A stretch of DNA of 36,751 nt, taken from positions 1-36,751 of IMG/VR virus record IMGVR_UViG_3300042351_000244; one strand, written 5' to 3'. Position numbers and translations under genes: made by a program. Under the pieces are notes generated by a model. It was not told where the DNA came from. It searched no databases and saw only the letters and a list, made by a program, of their open reading frames with translations. Source of the stretch: a virus. Shown in pieces: positions 25,701-32,400 of this stretch (its first letter is position 1; every line of letters begins with the position of its first letter).

Positions 25701-27350
25701 TGAACCTGAAGAACCTTGTGCTCCAGAAGTTCCAGAAGTTCCTGATGTACCATTTGTACCAGAAGAACCTTGTGCTCCAGAAGTTCCTGATGTGCCTCTA
25801 GTTCCAGAAGTTCCCGATGAACCACCAGTACCACTTACTCCACTCGTCCCACTACTTCCAGAAGTTCCTGATGTGCCACTACTTCCAGAAGTTCCTGATG
25901 AACCCGATGTGCCAGAAGTTCCCGATGAACCACTTCCTCCGCCAGCTCCAGTTATACCAGAAGTTCCTGATGTACCACTTGTGCCAGAAGTTCCCGATGT
26001 GCCACGAGTTCCAGAAGTTCCTGATGTACCGCTTGTACCTGAACTACCACCAGCACCACCAATACCGCTTGTACCAGAAGTTCCTGATGTGCCGCTTGTA
26101 CCAGAAGTTCCTGATGAACCACTTACTCCGGAACTACCACTACTACCACCAGCACCACTTACTCCAGAAGTTCCTGATGTTCCAGAAGTTCCACTACTAC
26201 CATTTGAACCCGATGTGCCAGAAGTTCCCGATGAACCACTTGCTCCACTTGTACCACTACTTCCACTAATTCCACTTGTACCAGCTGAACCAGTAGAACC
26301 TGAAGTTCCAGCCGAACCAGAAGTTCCTGATGTACCTCCACTACCAGAAGTTCCTGATGTGCCAGAAGTTCCCGATGTACCACGAGTTCCAGAAGTTCCT
26401 GATGAACCTGATGTGCCAGAAGTTCCAGCCGAACCAGATGTTCCTGATGAACCAGAAGTTCCCGATGTGCCAGAAGTACCACTACTTCCACTTGTCCCAC
26501 TACTTCCAGAAGTTCCTGATGAACCAGACGTTCCTGATGAACCTGATGTCCCACTACTTCCAGAAGTTCCTGATGAACCACTTGTACCACTACTTCCACT
26601 TGTGCCGCTTGTACCGCTTGTGCCAGACGTTCCTGATGTGCCGCTTGTACCTGATGTACCAGACGTTCCAGAAGTTGCTGCTGCAAATCTTCTACTAATT
26701 CTTCCTGTTGTTGTATTAAGAACTAATACTTCGTTTGTTGTATTATCAGTTGGTATTGTATCGCCAGTAACAAACATTGAACCACTAACTGATAAACTAC
26801 CAGTTATTTGTTGGGTATCGTTTGATGCATCACCAAATTTGTTACTTCCACTTGCGTAGATTATAGAAGATGAGATGTATGTTGCAAATAATTCCGTTGT
26901 ATTTATTTTTCCAGCTACATTTAAATCTCCTTTGAATATACCACTACCAGTTACAATTAAAAAATCATTAATCGTAACTCCTGTATTAATTCTTACTCCT
27001 TGATTTGGAGATATTTGTGCAGTTACAGATCCTGATTTTATTCTATTAATATCACCAATTGAATCTGCTGATATATTAAATAATCCACTACCATCTCCTC
27101 TAAATAATGATGCCGTTACAAATGATGAAACACTAAGTGAACCAGTTATTTGAGTATCCGATTTTAATTTCAACGGATTACTTCCAAATGAATCTATTTC
27201 ATCCGTTTGTATTTTGGAAGCACTAAAATTTCCAACCACATCTACCGATTGTGATGAAAAACTAGCTATTCTACTTCCACTTACAAATAAAGAAATTGTA
27301 TCTTTATTTTGTTGATTTAAACCATTAGGATTGTTACCCAAATACTCCAT
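19704..27350 (-). CDS. Giant collagen-like (Gly-Thr-Ser) tail fibre with S74 self-cleaving chaperone
   Basis: This complete 2548-residue protein has a beta-structured head (1-~225, with [10 protein letters not shown] and SGSVTAQISPNQGVRI modules shared with the upstream fibre), then ~507 residues of near-pure G-T-S/G-S-S triplets. Next comes a shaft module (LNIGDNIITLNADI, then WNESTDRWYADNTLEVGG) and two copies of a VRTSDSPSFN element. Eleven copies of an R(A/S)PIFYDS(D/N)NTGYY repeat follow, separated by diverse Gly/Tyr/Asn-rich segments that probably form the receptor-facing shaft. The last 129 residues (from Ser2420, SDERLKTKIG, with GLSAQEVQSILPEIV and DYDKLVPLLVEAI) are the endosialidase-type S74 intramolecular chaperone, which trimerises the fibre and then cuts itself off just before the serine. 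It starts 11 nt after the 110-residue gene. Confidence 0.93.
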   Translation of the reverse strand: MEYLGNNPNGLNQQNKDTISLFVSGSRIASFSSQSVDVVGNFSASKIQTDEIDSFGSNPLKLKSDTQITGSLSVSSFVTASLFRGDGSGLFNISADSIGDINRIKSGSVTAQISPNQGVRINTGVTINDFLIVTGSGIFKGDLNVAGKINTTELFATYISSSIIYASGSNKFGDASNDTQQITGSLSVSGSMFVTGDTIPTDNTTNEVLVLNTTTGRISRRFAAATSGTSGTSGTSGTSGTSGTSGTSGTSGSSGTSGSSGTSGSSGTSGSSGTSGSSGTSGSSGTSGSSGTSGTSGTSGSSGTSGSAGTSGTSGSSGTSGTRGTSGTSGTSGTSGSGGTSGTSGSAGTSGSTGSAGTSGISGSSGTSGASGSSGTSGTSGSNGSSGTSGTSGTSGVSGAGGSSGSSGVSGSSGTSGTSGTSGTSGTSGIGGAGGSSGTSGTSGTSGTRGTSGTSGTSGTSGTSGITGAGGGSGSSGTSGTSGSSGTSGSSGTSGTSGSSGTSGVSGTGGSSGTSGTRGTSGTSGAQGSSGTNGTSGTSGTSGAQGSSGSNGTSGTSGAQGSSGSNGTSGTSGTSGVSGSAGSSGTSGTSGISGSSGTSGISGSSGTSGTSGTSGISGSAGSSGTSGTSGTRGTSGTSGTSGVNGSSGTSGTSGTSGASGSSGTSGTSGTRGTSGTSGSSGTSGTSGSGGTSGTSGTSGTFGSGGTSGTSGTSGTSGTSGTRGTSGTSGLLSLTGTTDNGVITLNGTAPNATVEANLRFDGTTLAVTGNATISGDLTVSGTTTYINTTTLNIGDNIITLNADIGASTAPTENAGIEVKRGNASTVSFYWNESTDRWYADNTLEVGGNVVLSGTIDTGQGATEVYLMNQNVRTSDSPSFNRITSTVATGTSPLAVTSTTVVTNLNADLWDGYQFSDYLNQAVRTSDSPSFNKIRLTAAGNSSGGNILMGPAGEGSNKFSTLTGTHYNATSQAQGTTIIGAYNSAAANQIYIGGNIYEANPATQIDFYTHNAITHATGGSLRMNINSSGNITANVDFRAPIFYDSDNTAYFINGAGNSNLNTLQAYSYQGNSNVAGTGNASYHPSGIYSTGTNWLYGTMYLNGNSINDVSYIGMIGGNNTPINITGAAHKYLTINPGNGYEAMVRYIGGSGSSWYVGKRTSSQLVGTESFHFYSEAAGRTVAGIDTSGNMFSDGSMRSPIFYDQDNTAFFLNPATTATSLRVAGGIKQDNLVGRPYAVWGATGATGAVVIKFPGGTGNYGMIHAVIDIYEYNGNAASTVRVGGHNWNGAWYNINAEVIGQTDKPVRVGVKDGRYCIVIGNGSSSWSYGQVVLRKIQNGSYYSGIMDVAEGYSVAIESDSYSNISGDLRNLRTPVSFYAGTNVQAGSAMYSPIYYDSNNSAYYVDGDNQSRLLALKVGNSGNFNGGNTYALQLSHNNRYLIGLSNTAYSNSYYPWLVNDGWNGYEALIFHFNGIGDRFYFNRAGQMQADGDMRAPIFYDSNNTGYYTDPASTSNLLGLNVNSTLNMYARSYYTNYLVSRDRGGLMGDYNSTGTADKVIWTIGESWPLGNMYGLAYEYGSGYDHHLALRNNGTTYSRFGFSGGMVITGTGTATSDWRAPVFYDSADTTFRLDLNSSSRLRNLYVGDGGSDWSDPGGWGTQLHVSNGPHSIIRVYARSEGIETGMFSHVGGLSVVGSFTNHDLRITRGGSYRMYFYSGYTYSEGYLQAASSMRAPIFYDSDNTEYYTDLNGGSYVRGRFEVAGGHGNSTIRLTARGNEMGTGTPSYLQMWVSEPGVTWNDGGFGFNVQNDGGGPGGFSRINGGQGQAYMRFNTGGNTYFYNTNTSGTRYSTMEWYSNGTVYANDYLTGGNSLRAPIFYDSNDTSYYVNPNGTARLNYVVANGGIRVDANEHIYLDYNYGQTIFGVYTSVRFQGIFSMGTPWRMPVDGTSLGNLYGLSWSHPNAGGQASYLNTHGLLVVENGTTNAAIASVIWARADMRSPIFYDHDTGWYLDANGTSNLNRFTNRTHAAMNRGHHWITPRFDYTGDTNYWTGTFGWGTSAGNWDNAWKAGFAGWDIWGGGTGHPQGGGYIHAQGIVSGQHYATSDGGAAYGWMMVGAGDATANRYWARGKWGGGVSGWKEFAMYGGGGSGDLRANVFYDSDDTGYYADFNSTSNSCIRQRGGTLHGPNPTWGAYLYVGSNGRPDGTASVVTTNGNLHLDCQNGYETYINHYSGNRTYLYEIRTNFIYDRDNTGYYLDINGGNRLNEIYIDQGYNYGWWRNYGCTGLYNQSYGRGIWAAECGGNPYGNYTTYDGGRNGWQGWGIGSRYTFMSTMGDNVGVHDSARGWVWLMSGAILYLYYAGSDRMSMQPYGVYVYNDIRSPIFYDHDTGYYGDFNSTSRFNYIINNNIYCYDWIFAQGNIIAYYSDERLKTKIGNIENPLEKISKLNGFYYVNNELAHSVGYTDTKVQLGLSAQEVQSILPEIVHLAPFDTDIDSETKEIKGSKSGENYLTIDYDKLVPLLVEAIKEQQTIIEKQNNEISEIKEMLKTLFDRK
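19707..20093 (-). other. Peptidase S74 intramolecular chaperone domain (C-terminus of second giant fibre)
   Basis: Residues 2420-2548 begin at SDERLKTKIG, the conserved cleavage-site serine and following motif, and end in a heptad-like trimerisation helix (IKEQQTIIEKQNNEISEIKE). Family knowledge predicts autocleavage before Ser2420. Confidence 0.9.
20200..24250 (-). repeat. Eleven PIFYD-x-NTGYY coding repeats in the second giant fibre
   Basis: Eleven copies of a ~25-residue unit, consensus R(A/S)PIFYDSDNTGYYxDxNxTSxL, recur every 30-200 residues. Variants include SPIYYDSNNSAYYVD, RANVFYDSDDTGYYAD and RSPIFYDHDTGYYGD. The units are conserved while the intervening segments are not, suggesting a shaft of fixed joints with exchangeable inserts. 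Confidence 0.85.
25160..26680 (-). repeat. Gly-Thr-Ser triplet tract of the second giant fibre
   Basis: About 507 residues of uninterrupted Gly-X-Y triplets, mostly GTS and GSS, with scattered GAQ, GVS, GIS, GRT and GAG units. There is essentially no proline. Synonymous codons are well mixed, so the DNA is less repetitive than the protein. Confidence 0.92.
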
Positions 27351-27361
27351 TATCTAAAACT

Positions 27362-27694
27362 TTATGTTATTTCTAAAACCGAAACAATTACATCTGCTGA
27401 ATTTGCTAACGATGATGTCACCGAAATAAAATCAGTTGCTTCTAATACAACTTTTTGCTCACCACCTACTAATACAGTAGAGCTGCCTGGCATAATTAAT
27501 GCATCTTTAACAACATATACAGTTTTATTTCCGGATGCATCTCTCATCATCACACTTACTGATATATTATTTGAATTTACATTTGCCACATTCACACCAA
27601 TCACGGTTGTAGATGAACCAGCGGGAGTTTCGTAAACTTTAACCCCAGTTGTTCCTATTGAACCAGTTATACTATTTTTAAATGTATTTGCCAT
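27362..27694 (-). CDS. Small beta-rich virion protein, unknown
   Basis: This 110-residue protein starts MANTFKNSITGSIGTTGVKV and alternates short strands with Gly/Ser/Asn turns (VYETPAGSSTTVIGVNVANV, SVMMRDASGNKTVYVV, STVLVGGEQKVVLEATDF). This is the style of a beta-sandwich found in small tail or neck accessory proteins of T4-like phages. There is no signal peptide or membrane segment. It is 12 nt after the 92-residue gene and 11 nt before the S74 fibre, in one operon with them. It may bind or decorate the fibre base. I do not recognise a named family. Confidence 0.75.
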   Translation of the reverse strand: MANTFKNSITGSIGTTGVKVYETPAGSSTTVIGVNVANVNSNNISVSVMMRDASGNKTVYVVKDALIMPGSSTVLVGGEQKVVLEATDFISVTSSLANSADVIVSVLEIT

Positions 27695-27706
27695 TTCTTT
27701 TTATTT

Positions 27707-27985
27707 TTATCCTAATGCTATTGCAAAAGCTATTGCTGAATCTAATACGTTTACACCATCAACTAAATATCCGCCAGCTGTTAAATTCATAGAACCTGTC
27801 ATACTAACCGAACCACTAATAGATAATTTATTAGTAACATCCAAATTGGCAAATGCCGCCTGTTGTACATCAATTGTACCTTTGAATGAACCAGTTAATG
27901 AACCTGTGAATGAGCCACTTAAATTTGCGTAAGCAGATGAGGCTTGGGTAATTGAGCCAGAAAATATAGGACTGTGTATAATCAT
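27707..27985 (-). CDS. Short fibre-like protein, possible detached fibre module
   Basis: This 92-residue protein starts MIIHSPIFSGSITQASSAYA and contains GSFTGSLTGSFKGTIDVQQA and NKLSISGSVSMTGSMNLTAG. These S-G-S/T-G-S beta motifs match the head modules of both giant fibres. It is about the size of one such module, so it could be a free attachment subunit or a leftover of recombination between fibre genes. A TATTTATA box 26 nt upstream makes it the first gene of the operon leading into the second giant fibre. Function is inferred from sequence resemblance only. Confidence 0.7.
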   Translation of the reverse strand: MIIHSPIFSGSITQASSAYANLSGSFTGSLTGSFKGTIDVQQAAFANLDVTNKLSISGSVSMTGSMNLTAGGYLVDGVNVLDSAIAFAIALG

Positions 27986-28011
27986 TTATATTTATATACT
28001 TTTGTTATAGG

Positions 28012-28019
28012 TATAAATA
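28012..28019 (-). promoter_or_regulatory. Candidate late promoter box TATTTATA before the 92-aa / second fibre operon
   Basis: TTATATTTATACCTATAAC on the minus strand lies 26 nt before the ATG at 27985. No clear terminator precedes it. Confidence 0.55.
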
Positions 28020-28034
28020 TAAGTAATTTTCCTT

Positions 28035-28478
28035 TTAAGGTTTCACCGGCCAAGTTATACTAAATGGATTAGTTTGAGATGTAATATCTCTTAAAGATTG
28101 TCTGTAATCAGACCAAATTGCTTTTGTTTCGGATGGAATATCTCCCAATTGTGTCCAATCACATTCAGATAATAATTCATTTCGAGTTTCTCTAACAATA
28201 AACCATTGATTTTCCAATCTATAATCTATTTCACTTTGAGATGCATCAGCTTGAATCCAATTTTGATAATATACACCATCGGTTAAAACAGGAGTTCCTT
28301 CGGTAATATTTTTTGTGTAATCGTTTGGCATCGGAGTTGGAGTAACAACATACATATCCCACTCATTCAAAGCTTCATCAGATAATTCGGCAGGTAAACT
28401 TACATTTGGATAAGCTGCTCTTAATTCAGAAATACTATATGGATAGTTTATTGTTTCATCTATAATTCGTAAATACAT
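28035..28478 (-). CDS. Tail-assembly-chaperone-like protein (Phage_tail_APC type)
   Basis: This 147-residue protein has a C-terminal half with RETRNELLSECDWTQLGDIP, a Lys-rich helix, WSDYRQSLRDITSQ and a terminal P-F-S-I-T-W-P. The pattern RN.LL..sDWT..., W..YRQ.LRDI, ...WP is typical of the phage tail assembly chaperone family that often follows fibre and adhesin genes. The N-terminal half (ISELRAAYPNVSLPAEL) may be a separate fibre-binding part. It starts 1 nt after the stop of the adhesin-like gene, so the two are coupled. Its likely job is folding or mounting of that adhesin or of the fibres. Confidence 0.75.
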   Translation of the reverse strand: MYLRIIDETINYPYSISELRAAYPNVSLPAELSDEALNEWDMYVVTPTPMPNDYTKNITEGTPVLTDGVYYQNWIQADASQSEIDYRLENQWFIVRETRNELLSECDWTQLGDIPSETKAIWSDYRQSLRDITSQTNPFSITWPVKP

Positions 28479-28479
28479 A

Positions 28480-29385
28480 TTATTTGAAATTTAAAGGTAT
28501 TGATGCAAAATTTGATAAACCAGTACAATTATTAAATGCATCAGTTCCAGCTGGCGTTGGAATTCTATTCCATAGTTCAGGTGCAGTTCCAGTCAATGCA
28601 TTTGTAGTTGAACTCATATTATATAAGTTAGTAAATGTTGTTACATTCGTATTATTTGTAAATTGTAACACATTTGTTAATGCTCTACAATTTCTAAATG
28701 TACCAGAAAAAGTTGTTACGCTTGTGTTTAAATCAAATAATGTAGATGGTACAGATGTTAAGCCAGAACACGCAAAGAAACAAGATGCAAAAGATGTTAC
28801 TAATGGAACATTATCAAATAATCCAGTTGGTACTGTTGTTATTGTTGGTATTGATGAAAATGCACTATTGAATGATGTTGCATTTGGAGAAAAATCAAAA
28901 ATATCAGCTGGTATTGCCGTTATTCTAGTACCATTCATAAAGTTTGTAAAATTAAGTACTTCTGCTAAACCAGTGTATCCACCAACTCCACTCAAAGATG
29001 CACTACCAGGTATTGCTGTTAAATTTAAACACCCATAAAAGTTTATAGTTCTTAAACCAACAATTCCCCATTGAACTAATTCAGTAATAAGAGTTCTAAT
29101 AGATGCATTATTGTTTACAGCAAATCCAGGCATAAATCCACTTATAGTAATTGTATAAGTTCCAGCATTTACATACGTGTGTGTTCTATTTATAGAATTA
29201 CTTGCAGTTATTAAAGGTGAATTGGCAGAACCATCTCCCCAACTTATTATTAAACTAGGAGTAAGTCCACCATAATCAACCAATGGAGTTGTAAATACAG
29301 TATTAGAAGTAGTTGTTGTTACTTTAAATACAAATGGATATGCCTCCGAACCTTCTTGTGATACTAATCTTCTAAATATTCCCAT
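28480..29385 (-). CDS. PKD-like plus BspA-type leucine-rich repeat protein, putative adhesin
   Basis: This 301-residue protein has an N-terminal PKD-type beta domain: LIISWGDGSANSPLIT followed by HTYVNAGTYTITISG (residues ~45-80, the WGDG and HTY...AGTYTI hallmarks). From ~100 to the end it carries leucine-rich repeats of the BspA/DUF285 type: LTAIPGSA, ITAIPADIFDFSPNATSFNS, ITTVPTGLFDNVPLVTSFAS, CSGLTSVPSTLFDLNTSVTT, FRNCRALTN. These domains usually bind surfaces or glycans. It lies 16 nt after the first giant fibre and 1 nt before the chaperone-like gene, the place for a fibre-tip adhesin. It lacks a signal peptide, as expected for a virion protein assembled in the cytoplasm. The receptor is unknown. 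Confidence 0.82.
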   Translation of the reverse strand: MGIFRRLVSQEGSEAYPFVFKVTTTTSNTVFTTPLVDYGGLTPSLIISWGDGSANSPLITASNSINRTHTYVNAGTYTITISGFMPGFAVNNNASIRTLITELVQWGIVGLRTINFYGCLNLTAIPGSASLSGVGGYTGLAEVLNFTNFMNGTRITAIPADIFDFSPNATSFNSAFSSIPTITTVPTGLFDNVPLVTSFASCFFACSGLTSVPSTLFDLNTSVTTFSGTFRNCRALTNVLQFTNNTNVTTFTNLYNMSSTTNALTGTAPELWNRIPTPAGTDAFNNCTGLSNFASIPLNFK

Positions 29386-29401
29386 AACTTTAAATATAAT
29401 A

Positions 29402-32400
29402 TTAACTTAAATTTTTACCGGCTACAAATCCATAATATGTAGTACCACCATTAAATGTGTAGAATACTAATACATCAACACCAGACGATGTTAGAATTGG
29501 TGCACTTCCACCAGCCCAATCAATACTAGCAGGCCATGTAATTGAATATGCCCCAGCATTTACAACTACTAAAGTAAATCCAAATGCGTTTGATGCAGGT
29601 GGGTTAGTAAACGTTATTGTTGATGTACCATTAAATTGTCTTCTAAAGTTGTTTGCTGTTGATAAATCTAAAGTTACACTACCACCAGTTGATAAATCAG
29701 AATAAGTTTCTCTGAATGTTGTTGATGCAATATAATTTGTTGAACTTATATATCCACTAGCTCCTATATTTCCAGTTAAGCTTATTGTAGTACCATCAAA
29801 TGTTAAATTAGGTTCGGCCTGAACGCCTATTGGTGAATCTATATATGTAAGTACTGCATTATTAGTTGTACCTGTTATTTGCAATCCAGATGTACCAGAA
29901 GTTCCGGAACTGAATCCTACTGCCGATGTACCACTACTACCACTTATTCCAGAAGTTCCAGAAGTAAATCCAGGTGCATTTGTTCCAGAAGTTCCAGAAG
30001 AACCAGCTGCTCCAGTAGAACCATTAGCTCCACTAGTACCACTACTTCCAAAGAATGTACCATCCAATCCAGAAGTTCCTGATGTCCCAGACGTTCCAGA
30101 AGTAGATGTTAAGCCGGATGTACCAGCCGAACCACTTGTACCAGAAGTACCACTACTACCAAAGAATGTTCCATCAAATCCAGATGTACCACTAGTTCCA
30201 GAAGTTCCGTTTGACCCACTTATACCGCTTGTGCCAGAAGTTCCTGATGTTCCACTCGTACCACTACTTCCAAATAAAGTTCCATCTAAACCAGAAGTTC
30301 CCGATGTACCAGAAGTTCCTGATGAACCACTTACTCCAGAAGTTCCTGAAGTTCCTGATGTACCAGAAGTTCCACTGCTACCAAAGAATGTTCCATCGAA
30401 TCCAGAAGTTCCTGATGTACCAGACGTTCCTGATGAACCACTTACTCCACTTGTGCCAGAAGTACCGCTTGTTCCCGATGTACCACTACTACCAAAGAAT
30501 GTACCATCAAATCCAGATGTACCGCTTGTACCGCTTGTACCAGAAGTTCCATTAGTTCCGTTTTCTCCACTTGTGCCAGAAGTTCCCGAAGTACCAGATG
30601 TACCTGATGAACCGAAGAATGTACCATCCAATCCGCTTGTACCAGAAGTTCCGCTTGTACCAGAAGTTCCGCTTTCTCCAGATGTGCCAGACGTTCCTGA
30701 TATTCCAGAAGTTCCACTACTTCCAAACATTGTACCATCCAAACCAGAAGTTCCAGATGTTCCATCCGTGCCACTTATACCACTTGTACCGCTTGTACCA
30801 TTTTCACCAGAAGTTCCAGAAGTTCCAGAAGTTCCCGATGAACCAAAGAATGTACCATCTTGTCCAGAAGTTCCCGATGTACCGCTTGTACCAGAAGTTC
30901 CTGAAGTACCGGATGTTCCTGATGTGCCACTTTCTCCGCTTGTACCAGATGAACCAAAGAATGTTCCATCTAAACCGCTTGTACCAGAAGTTCCATCTGT
31001 ACCGCTGATTCCACTTGTACCATTTGTACCATTCTCTCCAGAAGTTCCTGATGAACCACTTGCTCCAGAAGTTCCTGATGACCCAAAGAATGTTCCATCT
31101 AAACCACTTGTACCAGAAGTTCCCGATGTACCATCACTTCCGTTTATACCACTTGTGCCAGATGTTCCCGATGTACCACTACTTCCACTAGCTCCAGAAG
31201 TTCCTGATGAACCGAAGAATGTACCATCTTGTCCAGAAGTTCCTGATGTGCCATCTATTCCAGATGTACCATCACTTCCGTTTACACCACTCGTACCAGA
31301 AGTACCACTACTTCCACTTTCTCCAGAAGTTCCTGATGAGCCAAAATATGTTCCGTCTAAACCAGATGTGCCAGATGTTCCCGATGTACCACTTACTCCA
31401 GAAGTTCCTGATGTACCATCACTTCCAGAAGTTCCTGATGTGCCATCACTACCAGAAGTTCCCGATGTGCCAGAAGTTCCTTCAGAACCATTTGTACCTG
31501 AAGTTCCTGATGTGCCACTTGTACCATTACTTCCCGATGTACCACTTGTACCATCACTTCCAGAAGTTCCCGATGTGCCATCTATACCAGATGTACCCGA
31601 AGTTCCTTCAGAACCATTTGTACCAGAAGTTCCAGCCGAACCATTTGTGCCAGAAGTTCCTGAAGTTCCAGATGTACCATCTGAACCACTTGTACCGCTT
31701 GTGCCAGATGTGCCCGAAGTTCCATCACTACCACTTATACCAGAAGTTCCTGATGTGCCAGAAGTTCCCGATGTACCATCTAATCCACTTGTTCCAGAAG
31801 TTCCTGATGTGCCACTTGTCCCAGAAGTTCCTTCAGAACCATTAGTACCACTAGTGCCGCTTGTGCCACTACTACCACTTGTACCACTACTACCACTTGT
31901 ACCTTCGGTTCCCGATGTACCAGAAGTTCCTGATGTGCCAGAAGTTCCTGATGTGCCACTACTACCACTCGTACCGCTTGTACCAGAAGTTCCCGATGAA
32001 CCTTCACTACCAGAAGTTCCCGATGTGCCAGAAGTTCCTGATGTTCCAGAAGTTCCGCTTGTGCCACTACTTCCAGATGTACCATCACTACCTGATGTTC
32101 CCGATGTGCCAGAAGTTCCAGATGAACCAGAAGTTCCTGATGAACCAGTTGAGCCTGAAGTGCCAGAAGTTCCTGAAGAACCTGAAGTACCACTACTTCC
32201 AGCTTCACCATCCGAACCACTTGTACCAGAAGTTCCTGATGAACCAGTTGAGCCTGAAGTGCCAGAAGTTCCTGAAGAACCTGAAGTACCAGAAGTTCCT
32301 GATGTACCAGCCGAACCAGATTCACCAGCAGTACCCGAAGTGCCCGCAGTTCCACTACTACCAGACGTACCGCTTGTGCCAGAAGTTCCACTACTACCAT

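Noticed and set aside
24880-26859. Long plus-strand open frame rich in Pro-Glu-Val-Pro-Asp-Val
   Set aside because: It is the antisense reading of the Gly-Thr-Ser codons; codon restriction in the repeats removes stops on the opposite strand. Its flanks match nothing and it has no own signals.
4684-28019. TATAAATA on the plus strand as classic T4 late promoters pointing rightwards
   Set aside because: No plus-strand genes follow them, while each is closely spaced before a minus-strand gene. The sense-strand reading TATTTATA explains the layout better.
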